Shown here piece by piece: positions 9,844 to 19,575 of a DNA stretch of 64,000 bases (positions are counted from its first letter, which is position 1; each line of letters begins with the position of its first letter). The notes under the pieces are model-generated. The model did not search any database. It was given only the letters and a program-made list of their open reading frames with translations, and had not been told where the DNA came from. The position numbers and the translations under genes are program-made. The stretch comes from Pseudomonas mendocina (GTDB taxonomy: Bacteria; Pseudomonadota; Gammaproteobacteria; Pseudomonadales; Pseudomonadaceae). Location: the NCBI GenBank assembly GCA_037482215.1, contig CP148074.1, positions 3,906,001 to 3,970,000 on the forward strand. The letters are read 5' to 3'.

Positions 9844-11358
9844 ATGCCAAATTCTCCCCATACGCCGCGCACATTGACCGACTGGCTCAAGCAGCTGGAC
9901 ACCCCTTTATTACCCGCTTCTTCAGAAAGCGTGCAGAAAATGCGCCGCGGCCTGATGGACAGCAACTGCTCCATGCGCGAACTGGCCGAACTCATGAGCC
10001 ATTGTCCCGCTCTGGCACTGGCGGTACTGCGCGAAGCCAACCGCAGCACCAGCACGCTCAGTAACAAGACCGAAAGCCTTGAGGCGGCCCTTAACCGCCT
10101 TGGCCTTAAGCGCGCAGAAGCCCTACTGAGCCAACTCCCGACTGCCGCTGAAACTGCACTACCACCAGCGCTGCGCCAGATACAACTGATCAGCCTGCAT
10201 GCCAGCCAACAGGCCAGCGGCTTATTCTCGGCGCGCTTAGCGCGTTTGTGGCAGGAAATTCACTGGGGGTCGCTGCTGTTCTTAGCCCCCGTATGGGTAC
10301 TGGTTGCACACAAGCCTGAACTGTTTGAGGCCTGGGAACAACGCATCCTTATCAACAAAGAACCGGCAAGCCGGGTTGAGCAGGAACTGCTGGGCATGCC
10401 GCTGCTTACCCTTTGCCTAGCCCTAAGTGAGCACTGGCAACTGCCCGACTGGATCATCCAGGGCTATCGCCTGCTGCTGAATGACCGCCGCCTGCTGGTC
10501 AAAGCACTGCATCTGGCCCGCGACAGTGACAACCCCTTGAGGCAGCAGCAGAACCTGGACGCCGATGCGTCACTTTGCCGCTGGCTGACTCAACCTGCCA
10601 ACAGCATCCTGCTGGCCAACGGCTTGGCGATTTCTGCACATTACGCCTGGAACAGCGACCACAACCTCCGCTGGCAGCGCCTGACCAGCCTATTCCTCAA
10701 AGTGCCCCTCACTGACTTACAGCAGCTGGTGCACCAGAATGCCGTCAACAGTGCCCGGCAACATGCACGAACCGGCCTCTGGCACCCAGCCGAATCGTTG
10801 CTCTGGCCTTGGCCTGAGCGTCGCCTGCAAGCCATCGTCAAGCACAGCAAAGTGGAACTGAGCCAAGAATGGCGCCAACTGTGCTTACAACTGCTGGCCA
10901 ACCCAACCCAGTTCAGCAATGTACTGCAACTAACTGACACCGCTAACCAAGCACTGAAAGCAGGCGGTTTCACCCGCATTCTGCTGTTTCTCGCTGACCG
11001 GCAGCACTCTCGCCTACAGGCCCAACAACAGACAGGACTGGATAAAGCCTGTGTCGGCATGGCCTTGGCTCCACAACAGAGCCAAGTATTACGGGGCTTG
11101 CTGGAAGAACCACGACAGCTGCGCCTGACACCCGCTAATGTCGCCAAATTCTCCGCCCTGCTCCCAGGCGCATTAAAAAGTCTGTTCCCAAGCGAACACT
11201 GGCTACTGCGCTCCATCGCCGCCAACAACCGTGTCGTGATGCTGATCGTGGCGGATCAAGACGGCCAACCGCTCGGTGATAGCGATATGCAAACCTTTAG
11301 CAAAACGGTGCAATGCATTGAGCGCGCCCTGACCAATTTTGCCAACCGGGGACGCTAG
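9844..11358 (+). CDS. HDOD domain-containing protein
   Basis: The N-terminal 200 residues resemble an HDOD domain: LPASSESVQKMRRGLMDS, then CPALALAVLREANRS and LEAALNRLGLKRAEALL, the helix pattern in which this family selects substrates or partners without catalysis. No HD catalytic dyad is evident. The remainder (about 210-504) is helical, and its end (about 370-500) has a GAF-like pattern, with RILLFLADRQHSRL and NNRVVMLIVADQDGQPL. HDOD proteins in Pseudomonas and Xanthomonas often take part in signalling and motility. The gene is divergent from motA and precedes a rhodanese gene. The exact function is unknown. Confidence 0.8.
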   Translation: MPNSPHTPRTLTDWLKQLDTPLLPASSESVQKMRRGLMDSNCSMRELAELMSHCPALALAVLREANRSTSTLSNKTESLEAALNRLGLKRAEALLSQLPTAAETALPPALRQIQLISLHASQQASGLFSARLARLWQEIHWGSLLFLAPVWVLVAHKPELFEAWEQRILINKEPASRVEQELLGMPLLTLCLALSEHWQLPDWIIQGYRLLLNDRRLLVKALHLARDSDNPLRQQQNLDADASLCRWLTQPANSILLANGLAISAHYAWNSDHNLRWQRLTSLFLKVPLTDLQQLVHQNAVNSARQHARTGLWHPAESLLWPWPERRLQAIVKHSKVELSQEWRQLCLQLLANPTQFSNVLQLTDTANQALKAGGFTRILLFLADRQHSRLQAQQQTGLDKACVGMALAPQQSQVLRGLLEEPRQLRLTPANVAKFSALLPGALKSLFPSEHWLLRSIAANNRVVMLIVADQDGQPLGDSDMQTFSKTVQCIERALTNFANRGR

Positions 11359-11413
11359 GCTTTCCGTTACAATCCGAGCCCAACCATTTTCTGAAATCAT
11401 ATTGAGGCCCGGC

Positions 11414-12229
11414 ATGAGTAACTTTGCTGACTTGCCACTACTGATTGAGCCCGAACAGCTGGCCAGTCGTCTGGACACGCCCGGCCTGATTCTGGTTGAT
11501 CTGACCAACGCGCAGCGTTATGCCCAAGGCCATATCCCCGGCGCTCACTTTGTTGAACCGAAACGTACGCAGTTCGGCCAACCGCCCGCGCCGGGACTGC
11601 TACCCGCTAAGGATCAACTTGAGCAGCTGTTCAGCGAACTAGGGCACCATGCTGACGCGACCTATGTTGTCTATGACGACGAAGGCGGTGGCTGGGCAGG
11701 CCGTTTTATCTGGATGCTGGATGTCATCGGCCATAACCGCTATCACTTCCTCAACGGCGGCCTGCACGCTTGGCTCGAGGATGTCGGCACCCTGAGCACC
11801 GAGACACCGCCAAAAGGCCAGGCGCCAGTCACACTGCACCTGCACGAGGAGCCAAGCGCCACTCGCGAGTATGTCCTAAGCCGCCTTGGCGCAGACGACC
11901 TGGTGATTTGGGATGCCCGCGCTCCCGAGGAGTTCAACGGCGAAAAGGTGCTGGCTCAAAAGGCTGGCCACATCCCTGGCGCGGTCAACTTTGAGTGGAC
12001 TGCTGGCATGGATAAAAGCCGTGCACTGCGTATCCGAACCGATTTGCAGGAGCAACTCACCGCCCTTGGTATTACGCCAGATAAAGAAATCATTACCCAC
12101 TGCCAAACCCATCGCCGTTCTGGCTTTACTTATGTAGCAGCCAAAGCGCTGGGCTATCCCCGGATCAAGGCTTATGCCGGTTCCTGGGGCGAATGGGGCA
12201 ACCACCCGGATACTCCGGTCGAACGCTGA
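11414..12229 (+). CDS. rhdA: Thiosulfate sulfurtransferase (rhodanese)
   Basis: Transfers the sulfane sulfur of thiosulfate to cyanide or other thiophiles. Two tandem rhodanese modules are present: an inactive N-terminal one (about 10-125) and a catalytic one (about 150-268) with the cysteine in HCQTHRRSG, the loop type described for Azotobacter RhdA. The protein is 271 residues, the same as other Pseudomonas RhdA proteins. The ATG at 11414 is chosen because upstream in-frame sequence overlaps the end of the HDOD gene and is not conserved in type. psd follows after 26 bp, suggesting co-transcription. Confidence 0.93.
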   Translation: MSNFADLPLLIEPEQLASRLDTPGLILVDLTNAQRYAQGHIPGAHFVEPKRTQFGQPPAPGLLPAKDQLEQLFSELGHHADATYVVYDDEGGGWAGRFIWMLDVIGHNRYHFLNGGLHAWLEDVGTLSTETPPKGQAPVTLHLHEEPSATREYVLSRLGADDLVIWDARAPEEFNGEKVLAQKAGHIPGAVNFEWTAGMDKSRALRIRTDLQEQLTALGITPDKEIITHCQTHRRSGFTYVAAKALGYPRIKAYAGSWGEWGNHPDTPVER

Positions 12230-12255
12230 AACAAAGCGTCATTTAAGGAAACCAT

Positions 12256-13113
12256 ATGAAAGACCGTCTGTTTATCATCAGCCAGTACTTGCTGCCACAC
12301 CACCTGCTTTCACGCCTGATCGGGTTCGTGGCTGAGTGCCGTATCGGCTGGCTGAAGAACCCGCTGATCAACTGGTTCGCCAAACAGTATCAAGTGAATA
12401 TGAGCGAAGCGCAGGTTGAAGACCCGACCGCCTATGCCCACTTCAACGACTTCTTTACCCGCGCCCTGAAAGAAGGTGCCCGCCCGCTGGACACCACCCC
12501 CGGCGCGATCCTGTGCCCGGCCGACGGCGCCATCAGCCAGTTGGGCAAGATTGAGCAAGGCCGCGTCTTTCAAGCCAAAGGCCACAGCTTTAGCGTGATT
12601 GAGCTGCTGGGCGGCGACACCGAGCGTGCTGCACAGTTCATGGGCGGCGATTTCGCCACCGTCTATCTGTCACCGAAGGACTACCACCGCGTGCACATGC
12701 CTCTGGCTGGCACACTGCGCGAAATGGTGTATGTGCCCGGCCGTCTGTTCTCGGTCAATCAAACCACCGCTGAAAACGTACCGGAGCTGTTTGCCCGTAA
12801 TGAGCGCGTTGTTTGCCTGTTCGATACCGAACGCGGCCCAATGGCCGTTGTACTGGTCGGAGCGATGATCGTTGCGTCCATTGAAACCGTCTGGGCGGGC
12901 CTGGTAACTCCGCCTAAGCGCGAGCTGAAAACTTTCCGCTATGACGAAGCAGCCCGTGGCCCCATTACCCTGGAGAAAGGGGCCGAACTGGGCCGTTTCA
13001 AACTGGGTTCAACCGCGATTGTTCTATTCGGCCCTGAACAAGTGAAGTGGGCCGAGTCACTGTCTGCCAACAGCCCGGTGCAAATGGGTCAACTGCTGGC
13101 CAGCAGCAACTGA
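12256..13113 (+). CDS. psd: Phosphatidylserine decarboxylase proenzyme
   Basis: Inner-membrane enzyme converting phosphatidylserine to phosphatidylethanolamine. It self-cleaves to create a pyruvoyl cofactor: the LGST cleavage motif sits at about residue 250 ([10 protein letters not shown]). The triad partners appear in CPADGAIS (Asp) and [11 protein letters not shown] (His). The length of 285 residues is typical. AAGGA lies seven bases before the ATG. The gene probably shares a transcript with the rhodanese gene upstream and is followed by a strong hairpin. Confidence 0.96.
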   Translation: MKDRLFIISQYLLPHHLLSRLIGFVAECRIGWLKNPLINWFAKQYQVNMSEAQVEDPTAYAHFNDFFTRALKEGARPLDTTPGAILCPADGAISQLGKIEQGRVFQAKGHSFSVIELLGGDTERAAQFMGGDFATVYLSPKDYHRVHMPLAGTLREMVYVPGRLFSVNQTTAENVPELFARNERVVCLFDTERGPMAVVLVGAMIVASIETVWAGLVTPPKRELKTFRYDEAARGPITLEKGAELGRFKLGSTAIVLFGPEQVKWAESLSANSPVQMGQLLASSN

Positions 13114-13120
13114 TTGTCCC

Positions 13121-13154
13121 AGACATCAGGCAGCAATTAGCCTGCCTGATGTCT
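13121..13154 (+). terminator. Hairpin after psd
   Basis: A perfect 13-bp inverted repeat (AGACATCAGGCAG / CTGCCTGATGTCT) with an eight-base loop begins 7 bp after the psd stop codon. There is no long T tract after it, so it may be a weak terminator or a 3'-end protecting stem. Confidence 0.6.
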
Positions 13155-13289
13155 GCAACGCTCACCCTGCGCCCTCTGCCTGCCCCAACATAACGCGCTA
13201 TGTCGCCCCTGGCTGCGATAGAGGCATTATGATGCTACAGTCACGCATTATCAGATCCACCAGCCCCAACGCGGGAGCATCCGGCATCA

Positions 13290-15098
13290 ATGGATAAACT
13301 TAACGCGCTCGCCCTTCTACGCATTACGACGCCCAGCAAACAGTCCCTGAGTTTTTGCGATGCAATACCGCGAAATGTAAAAAAGTGGATTGATGGCCTC
13401 CCTAAAGCCAACGTGGGAGAAAGCGCTCGCCAGCTCTATCAGGCCCTACTTGAAATCAACCAGTTGCAGACCACCCCGGAAAACCGTCTGCAAATGCTTG
13501 AACTGCTGCGTCCGGAAATCTTTTTCGTCTGTAATCAGCTGGAAAAACACTTCGTCAACCAAGCCATTGTCTTGGATGAACGCCCACGCAAGGTCGCTAA
13601 CCTCTGCCAGGCCCTACAGCACCACTTAGCTATCGGTTACAAACTTATTGTTGTCAACTTGGGTGGGCAGGTCACCAAGGACACTCAATCTTTACTGACA
13701 GTCGCCCTGCAGCGTGCCATCCACAGCCTGTGCGGCCCATTGGTCCGCGCCAGCCAACTGTATTGTCCGGTACCGGAAGGTTTGTGGCTGGAGATGCACC
13801 TGCTTTACCAGATTGCCCGCTCCCAAAACCTGCACAAAACTCCGGTTCGTGATCCCCAGGCCCACCACACACAAAGCTTGAGCTGCGAGCAAAGCTATGT
13901 GGTCGCCCTGATGCTGGGCTGTTCACGCTGCAACCAATTGCGCCAGAGCACAATTGCCCAACTGGCCCAGATATTGGAGCTCTGGGGCACATTGGTAACC
14001 CTGCAATCAGGCCAAATTGCATCCAGCCTGTTTGCAATCAACCCAGCCCAAGACACCCCGCCGCGCTACACAGCACAGTTTGCAGCGGGCGAGTTGAACG
14101 ATGCGGTGGGTATTGACCCCTCGGCGTTGGTAGATGCCATCAATGAGCATCTGCAATTAAACGCTGATCAACGAGCACAGTCGCGCCTGCACGTGCCCAA
14201 CAGCATCAGCCTGGACATGCTGCAACAGCTGGCAGCCGCTTGGGGCGATATCGCCGAACGCACCTTCCAGCGCACCCAAAGCCAAGGCACGCTAACGCTA
14301 TGCTTGGGCATGAGCGCCCTGCATTACTACTTAGCTGGACAGCGCTTGTTTAATGATGTGCTACAGCAAGCCAAGCTCAGCAATGCGGCTGTGTTCACTG
14401 TGCAGAAAGGTGACTCGGATATCTGGGCTGACGCCTTCGACACCAAGAAAGCTGATGGACTGGAAGAGAGCCTTCCCTTCGAGGAAATCCAGTACAGCAA
14501 ACCCGATGACGACAACAAGTCAGCACTGTATCAACAGCAAGCAGCAAGTTATCCGACCCACGAGGTGTCTATCGTTAACATCAGCCCAGGCGGATACTGC
14601 CTGGCCTGGCCTCGCGAAGTTCCTAACCAGTTGCAAGCTGGTGAATTGCTCGGCATTCGAAGCCAACGTCAGGACAGCTGGAGCATTGCCGTGGTGCGCT
14701 GGATCCGCCAAGTGCGCGGTGGCGGCACCCAAATGGGTATTGAATTGATTGCTCCACAAGCTCAGGCATGCGGCCTGCAACTGCTGCGTAACGGCGACAG
14801 CAACAGCCAATATATGCGTGCCCTACTGCTGCCGGAGATCAGCATCATTTCACGCCCAGCCAGCCTGATTGTTCCGCGCATCCCTTTTCAGGAAGGCAGC
14901 AAGGTGAACATCAATATCAACGGTAACGAGCATCGTGCGGTCTTGAAACAACGCCTGACCAGTACCGGTAGCTTTAACCAGTTTGATTACCAAGTCACCG
15001 TGCTCAATGACGAAATGCCAGATAGCCCCGGGACAATCTCGGCTCACGACGGTAAAGCAGGCAAGGAAGATTTTGACTCACTCTGGAAGTCGCTGTAG
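13290..15098 (+). CDS. PilZ-like domain protein next to fimX
   Basis: A 602-residue cytoplasmic protein without membrane segments. The first 400 residues are helical and have no motif I can name. A PilZ-like domain lies at about 405-510, with the NISPGGY form of the D/NxSxxG motif near residue 430 and later hydrophobic strands (SIAVVRWIRQV, MGIELIAP). The arginine-rich RxxxR loop expected just before this motif is not visible: the segment there is ALYQQQAASYPTHE. c-di-GMP binding is therefore doubtful. The gene lies 62 bp upstream of fimX on the same strand, and this pairing is conserved in Pseudomonas, so a role with FimX in type IV pilus control is an inference. Confidence 0.8.
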   Translation: MDKLNALALLRITTPSKQSLSFCDAIPRNVKKWIDGLPKANVGESARQLYQALLEINQLQTTPENRLQMLELLRPEIFFVCNQLEKHFVNQAIVLDERPRKVANLCQALQHHLAIGYKLIVVNLGGQVTKDTQSLLTVALQRAIHSLCGPLVRASQLYCPVPEGLWLEMHLLYQIARSQNLHKTPVRDPQAHHTQSLSCEQSYVVALMLGCSRCNQLRQSTIAQLAQILELWGTLVTLQSGQIASSLFAINPAQDTPPRYTAQFAAGELNDAVGIDPSALVDAINEHLQLNADQRAQSRLHVPNSISLDMLQQLAAAWGDIAERTFQRTQSQGTLTLCLGMSALHYYLAGQRLFNDVLQQAKLSNAAVFTVQKGDSDIWADAFDTKKADGLEESLPFEEIQYSKPDDDNKSALYQQQAASYPTHEVSIVNISPGGYCLAWPREVPNQLQAGELLGIRSQRQDSWSIAVVRWIRQVRGGGTQMGIELIAPQAQACGLQLLRNGDSNSQYMRALLLPEISIISRPASLIVPRIPFQEGSKVNININGNEHRAVLKQRLTSTGSFNQFDYQVTVLNDEMPDSPGTISAHDGKAGKEDFDSLWKSL

Positions 15099-15160
15099 AT
15101 TGCCAAAAACCTACCGTTTGTCGCCTCTTCGCGGCAACTTGGCGAAGATTTAATATCAAT

Positions 15161-17230
15161 ATGCCACTTGAGAAAAAAACCATTCGGCTGCTTATTCTTG
15201 AAGACTCGCAGAATGAAGCCGAGCGTTTGGTCAACCTGTTCCGCAATGCCGGACAAGCTACCCGTGTGCACCGCCTGAGCGGTTCGGAGGGCCTCAACGA
15301 GGTTCTCCAACACACGTGGGACCTGCTGATCTGCGCGCCACACAGCGGCAACCTTTCCAGTACGGATGTGATAGCCACAATCCGCCGCCTGGCCAAAGAT
15401 ATTCCGGCCATTCAGCTGCTCGCCGACAATGACTCCGACAGCGTTACCGAAGCCCTTAGCCTTGGTGCGCAGGATGCCCTTCCCCAAGGGGAAGACGAGC
15501 GCCTGATACTGGTGGCTAAACGCGAACTGGCTAATCTGGAAGAGCGACGAGCCCGCCGGGCCTGCGAAGTGTCCCTGCGAGAAGCAGAAAAACGCTGCCA
15601 ACTGCTGCTCGACAGCTCGGTGGATGCCATCACCTACGTGCACGATGGCATGCATATATACGCCAACCGAGCCTACCTCGAGCTGTTCGCCTACGAGGAT
15701 GCCGAAGAACTCGAAGGCATGCCGATGATTGACTTGATCGACAGCCGTGATCAGGCATCCTTCAAAGACTTCCTCAAGAGTTACCACGATCAGGAAGGTC
15801 ACGCTGAACTCAAATGCACCGGCCTTAAAGCCACGGGCGAAAAATTCCCCGCACAGATGAGTTTTTCCCCAGCCACTTATGACGGTGAACCCTGCATCCA
15901 AGTGGTGATCCGTTCTGAAAGCGGCAATGCCGAGCTGGAAGAAAAACTGCGTGAAATCAGCAGCCAAGACTTGGTCACAGGCCTGTTCAACCGCAACCAC
16001 TTCCTTGAGTTGATGGATGCAGCGGCGGAGCGTGCGGTTAAAAACAGCCAACCGTCTACCCTGGCCTATATCCGCGTTGACCACTATGCCAGCCTGCTGG
16101 CTCAAATGGGTCTGGCTGGTATCGACATCCTCCTGACCGACTTGGCCAACTTGCTGCGCAGCCACTTCCCTGCAGAGACTCAGCTGGCCCGTTTTGGTGA
16201 CGATGTATTCAGCGCACTGATCCCCGGTGCTACGCCTGAAAACGCCCTTCCACTTCTGGAAAGCTTGCTGAAAAAGGTGGAGGGCAACCTCTTCGACGTC
16301 AGCTGTCGTACGGTGCAAACCACCCTTTCTATCGGCGTGGCGGGTCTCAATGAAACCACCGCCAAATCTCAGGAAGTGGTAGACCGTGCCCACCGTTGTG
16401 CTGACGAATTGAGCGGCGGCAACGCCATCAAACTGTACAACCCGGCTGATGAACTGGCTGCTGCTGCCAACCGCGGCAACATCGCAGCAATGATCCAGCA
16501 AGCGCTGGACAACAACAGCTTCACCTTACTGTTCCAACCGATCATCAGCCTTCGCGGCGATAACTTCGAACACTATGAAGTACTGCTCCGCCTGCGCAGC
16601 CCACAAGGTGAAGACGTTCCGCCGCTTGAGCTGTTCAAATCGGCAGCAGAAATGGGCATGGCCGAGAAAATTGATCGCTGGGTGATCCTCAACTCGATCA
16701 AATTGCTCACTGAGCACCGCGCCAAAGGCCACAACACCCGCCTGTTCGTGCACGTCTCGCCCAGCAGCCTGCAAGATCAAACCCTGCTGCCTTGGCTCAG
16801 CGTGGCATTGAAAGCAGCACGCTTGCCCTCTGACTCGCTGGTCTTCCAGTTCAGTGAGCCAGATGCGATTGCCTACCTCAAAGCCGCCAAAGCGATGACC
16901 CAAGGCCTGAACGAATTGCATTGCAAGACAGCACTGACGCAATTTGGCTGCGCACTCAACCCGTTCAATACGCTGAAGCACCTGCATGTTGATTTCGTCA
17001 AAGTGGACAGTTCGTTCTCGCAAGACTTGAGCAAACCGGACAACCAAGAGGCCCTAAAAACCCTGCTGGCCAGTCTTCACTCACAAGCCAAGCTGACCAT
17101 TGTGCCGTTCGTTGAGTCCGCCAGCGTGCTCGCGACCTTGTGGCAAGCTGGGGTTAACTATATCCAGGGGCATTACCTCCAAGGCCCAAGCCAGTCGATG
17201 GACTACGATTTCTCCGCCGACGACGAGTAA
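15161..17230 (+). CDS. fimX: c-di-GMP receptor FimX (REC-PAS-GGDEF-EAL)
   Basis: FimX is a polar c-di-GMP effector needed for type IV pilus assembly and twitching motility. The 689-residue protein has the domain order REC (about 8-130), PAS (about 145-255), GGDEF (about 270-430) and EAL (about 435-680). The GGDEF signature is degenerate (RFGDDVF near residue 346) and the EAL signature reads EVL (YEVLLRLRS near residue 472), as expected for FimX, which binds c-di-GMP rather than turning it over. The receiver lacks a clean DD..D..K phosphorylation set. It follows the PilZ-like gene and probably shares its transcript. Confidence 0.95.
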   Translation: MPLEKKTIRLLILEDSQNEAERLVNLFRNAGQATRVHRLSGSEGLNEVLQHTWDLLICAPHSGNLSSTDVIATIRRLAKDIPAIQLLADNDSDSVTEALSLGAQDALPQGEDERLILVAKRELANLEERRARRACEVSLREAEKRCQLLLDSSVDAITYVHDGMHIYANRAYLELFAYEDAEELEGMPMIDLIDSRDQASFKDFLKSYHDQEGHAELKCTGLKATGEKFPAQMSFSPATYDGEPCIQVVIRSESGNAELEEKLREISSQDLVTGLFNRNHFLELMDAAAERAVKNSQPSTLAYIRVDHYASLLAQMGLAGIDILLTDLANLLRSHFPAETQLARFGDDVFSALIPGATPENALPLLESLLKKVEGNLFDVSCRTVQTTLSIGVAGLNETTAKSQEVVDRAHRCADELSGGNAIKLYNPADELAAAANRGNIAAMIQQALDNNSFTLLFQPIISLRGDNFEHYEVLLRLRSPQGEDVPPLELFKSAAEMGMAEKIDRWVILNSIKLLTEHRAKGHNTRLFVHVSPSSLQDQTLLPWLSVALKAARLPSDSLVFQFSEPDAIAYLKAAKAMTQGLNELHCKTALTQFGCALNPFNTLKHLHVDFVKVDSSFSQDLSKPDNQEALKTLLASLHSQAKLTIVPFVESASVLATLWQAGVNYIQGHYLQGPSQSMDYDFSADDE

Positions 17231-17243
17231 TCCCTCATGCATC

Positions 17244-17263
17244 AGGCCGCAGCCATGCGGCCT
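17244..17263 (+). terminator. Probable terminator after fimX
   Basis: An 8-bp stem (AGGCCGCA / TGCGGCCT) with a GCCA loop starts 14 bp after the fimX stop and is followed by a pyrimidine-rich stretch. Confidence 0.55.
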
Positions 17264-17288
17264 TGCCTCTCCGATCGGCGCTGATGCG

Positions 17289-17318
17289 TTGACAGCATTT
17301 AAATCCCCCCCCTAAGGT
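17289..17318 (+). promoter_or_regulatory. Putative promoter of the SDR gene
   Basis: A perfect TTGACA at 17289-17294 is followed after 18 bp by TAAGGT at 17313-17318, 33 bp before the ATG of the SDR gene. The minus-10 element is poor, so this is tentative. Confidence 0.4.
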
Positions 17319-17350
17319 CGACTCAGCGTTTTCTGACAGGAGTCGTGAAT

Positions 17351-18094
17351 ATGACGTTGGCTTTGGTAACAGGGGGTAGCCGCGGTATTGGTGCCGCCAT
17401 TTCCCGCAAACTCGGCAGCCTTGGTTATCGGGTCTATCTAACCTACGAGCGTGACAGCCATGCCGCCGCGCAAGTGGTCAAGGAAATCACCCAAGCGGGA
17501 GGCTCCGCTCAAGCCTGGCAGCTGGATACAGCGTCTGAAGCCAGCATCACGCAATTGTTCCACGCGCTCGACCAAGAGCCGCAAGCGCTGTCTTTATTGG
17601 TCAATAACGCGGGCATCACTGCTGGTTTCAGCCTGCTTGAGTCACTTTCGCTGGAGCGTCTTGAGCAGGTTTTCCGAGTCAATGTATTCGGTGCTTTTAT
17701 CTGTGCCCGCGAGGCGGTACGCAGAATGGCCAAATCCCGGGGCGGTCAGGGAGGCGTCATCATCAATGTGTCATCCCGCGCGGCAGAACTGGGCGGCAGC
17801 GGCGAATGGATTCATTACGCAGCCAGCAAAGGCGCCCTCGATACCATGACCCGCGGCTTGGCCAAAGAGGTCGCAGATGAGGGCATCAGGGTAAACGGCA
17901 TAGCACCAGGCCTGATTGAGACCGACCTGCATGCAGCCGCTGGTAAGCCTGAGCGCCCAGCACTGATGGCCCCTACGGTGCCCGTTGGGCGAGCAGGTAG
18001 CCCTGAGGAAGTGGCCGACTGCGTCGGCTGGCTGGCATCACCTGAAGCGAGTTATGTGACAGGTGCCATTATTCCGGTTTCAGGAGGCAGGTGA
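17351..18094 (+). CDS. SDR family oxidoreductase (FabG-like)
   Basis: Short-chain dehydrogenase/reductase of 247 residues. It has the NADP-binding TGGSRGIG glycine motif at residues 7-14, NNAG near 85, the catalytic Ser in INVSSRAAE and the YAASK pair near 155. The C-terminus VTGAIIPVSGGR is typical of 3-oxoacyl-ACP reductases. CAGGAG ends eight bases before the ATG at 17351; a GTG at 17345 is too close to this site. The gene sits between fimX and serB, where my recollection of P. aeruginosa has no such gene, and it is not next to other fatty-acid genes, so its substrate cannot be inferred. Confidence 0.88.
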   Translation: MTLALVTGGSRGIGAAISRKLGSLGYRVYLTYERDSHAAAQVVKEITQAGGSAQAWQLDTASEASITQLFHALDQEPQALSLLVNNAGITAGFSLLESLSLERLEQVFRVNVFGAFICAREAVRRMAKSRGGQGGVIINVSSRAAELGGSGEWIHYAASKGALDTMTRGLAKEVADEGIRVNGIAPGLIETDLHAAAGKPERPALMAPTVPVGRAGSPEEVADCVGWLASPEASYVTGAIIPVSGGR

Positions 18095-18113
18095 GGATGC
18101 CAGCCATCCTCAC
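18091..18113. terminator. Hairpin between the SDR gene and serB
   Basis: A 9-bp perfect inverted repeat (GTGAGGATG / CATCCTCAC) overlaps the stop codon of the SDR gene and lies between two convergent genes. It has no T tract but is placed to end both transcripts. Confidence 0.55.
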
Positions 18114-18131
18114 CCTTCAACAGGAAGTCGG

Positions 18132-19346
18132 TTACACCTGTCCGTCGCGGTCGCGGAAACCGAGCAAATAGAGCACACCATCCAGCCCCAAGGTTGAGAT
18201 AGCCTGCTTGGCAGACTGCTTAACCAGCGGTTTGGCACGGAAGGCCACGCCCAGACCGGCTATGGCCAGCATCGGCAGGTCATTGGCGCCATCGCCGACC
18301 GCAATGGTCTGTTCCAGACGCAAGCCTTCTTTCGCCGCCAGTTCGCGCAGCAGATCAGCTTTGCGCTGAGCATCAACGATCGGCTCAACCGCAACGCCGG
18401 TCACCCGACCGTCGACGATTTCCAGCTCGTTGGCAAACACATAATCGATGCCCAGCTTGGCTTGTAGCTGTTTCGCAAAATAGGTGAAGCCACCGGACAG
18501 AATCGCTGTTTTGTAGCCCAGGCGACGGAGCTCGCTGAACAGGGTTTCCGCTCCTTCAGTCAAACGCAGGGAAGCCCCGATATCGGCCAGCACGGTTTCC
18601 GGCAAGCCCTTGAGCAAGGCTAGGCGCTCGCGGAAGCTGGCGGCGAAATCTAACTCGCCACGCATCGCGCGCTCGGTAATTTCGGAAACCTTGTCGCCAA
18701 CACCGGCAGCCTTGGCCAGCTCGTCGATCACTTCAGCCTCGATCAAGGTCGAGTCCATATCAAACACAGCCAGACGGCGGTTACGGCGGAACAGGGAATC
18801 AGCCTGGAAGGCGATATCCACATTCAGCTCCTGCGCCACACTGAGGAACTCCGCGCGTAATGCTGCAGGATCATCAGGCTCACCCCGGACGGAAAACTCG
18901 ATGCAGCCTTTGCCCTGCTCGGCCGGCATATCCAGCGGCATACGACCGGACAAACGGTCAATGTGGTCAATATTCAGGCCGTAACGGGCCGTGATAGCAC
19001 TGACACGCTGCAATTGCTCAGCCGTGACCTTACGGGTCAACAGAGTAACGATATGGCGGGCCTTGCCCTGTCCATTGACCCACTGCTGGTAGTCAGCCTC
19101 GGATACCGGCGTAAAGCGCACCTGCTGGTCCAGCTTATAGGCCGTGAAAAGAATGTCTTTAAGTACGGAAGAGGCCTGCTCAGTATCAGGAATCTCAACC
19201 AGGATGCCGAATGACAAGGTGTCGTGAATCACCGCCTGGCCGATGTCGAGGATATTCACTCCTCCCTGCGCCAGCACACCTGTAATGGCGGCAGTCAAAC
19301 CGGGGCGGTCTTCACCGGTAATATTGATCAGGACAATTTCGCGCAA
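18132..19346 (-). CDS. serB: Phosphoserine phosphatase SerB
   Basis: Catalyses the last step of serine synthesis, removing phosphate from O-phosphoserine. The protein has an N-terminal ACT-like region (about 1-170, beginning LREIVLINITGEDRPG) and a HAD phosphatase domain (about 185-400) with FDMDSTLI, SGGFTYF and GDGANDLPM. The conserved N-terminus starts at a TTG (19344-19346) preceded by GGAG about ten bases upstream. The longer frame to 19433 adds 29 residues that look non-homologous, so I take TTG as start, giving 404 residues. It is divergent from the AhpA/YtjB gene, the same arrangement as serB-ytjB in E. coli. Confidence 0.93.
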   Translation of the reverse strand: MREIVLINITGEDRPGLTAAITGVLAQGGVNILDIGQAVIHDTLSFGILVEIPDTEQASSVLKDILFTAYKLDQQVRFTPVSEADYQQWVNGQGKARHIVTLLTRKVTAEQLQRVSAITARYGLNIDHIDRLSGRMPLDMPAEQGKGCIEFSVRGEPDDPAALRAEFLSVAQELNVDIAFQADSLFRRNRRLAVFDMDSTLIEAEVIDELAKAAGVGDKVSEITERAMRGELDFAASFRERLALLKGLPETVLADIGASLRLTEGAETLFSELRRLGYKTAILSGGFTYFAKQLQAKLGIDYVFANELEIVDGRVTGVAVEPIVDAQRKADLLRELAAKEGLRLEQTIAVGDGANDLPMLAIAGLGVAFRAKPLVKQSAKQAISTLGLDGVLYLLGFRDRDGQV

Positions 19347-19575
19347 GGCGCACTCTCCAGGGACATGATTGATTGCAGCGACCTGTAATAACGACAGGGC
19401 GGGAAAACAGGCGACTTCGGATGCGCTCAACATCTGTGCAATGCACGGGAACAGGGCGTTTCAAGATTGAAACAGCGTTGTCGTGAGCACAGACAGGCAG
19501 GGTTACGTCCGTCGTACAACCTGAAAAGACGGCCATTCTACCTACTTTCGCAGCACAACACCCACGGACGGTGCT

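Noticed and set aside
15044..16501. Reverse-strand frame of 485 codons opposite fimX
   Set aside because: It lies wholly antisense to a well-supported REC-PAS-GGDEF-EAL gene, has no family motif and its amino-acid mix reflects the complement of fimX.
19347..19433. 29-codon extension of serB
   Set aside because: The conserved family N-terminus starts at the TTG; the extension is non-homologous.
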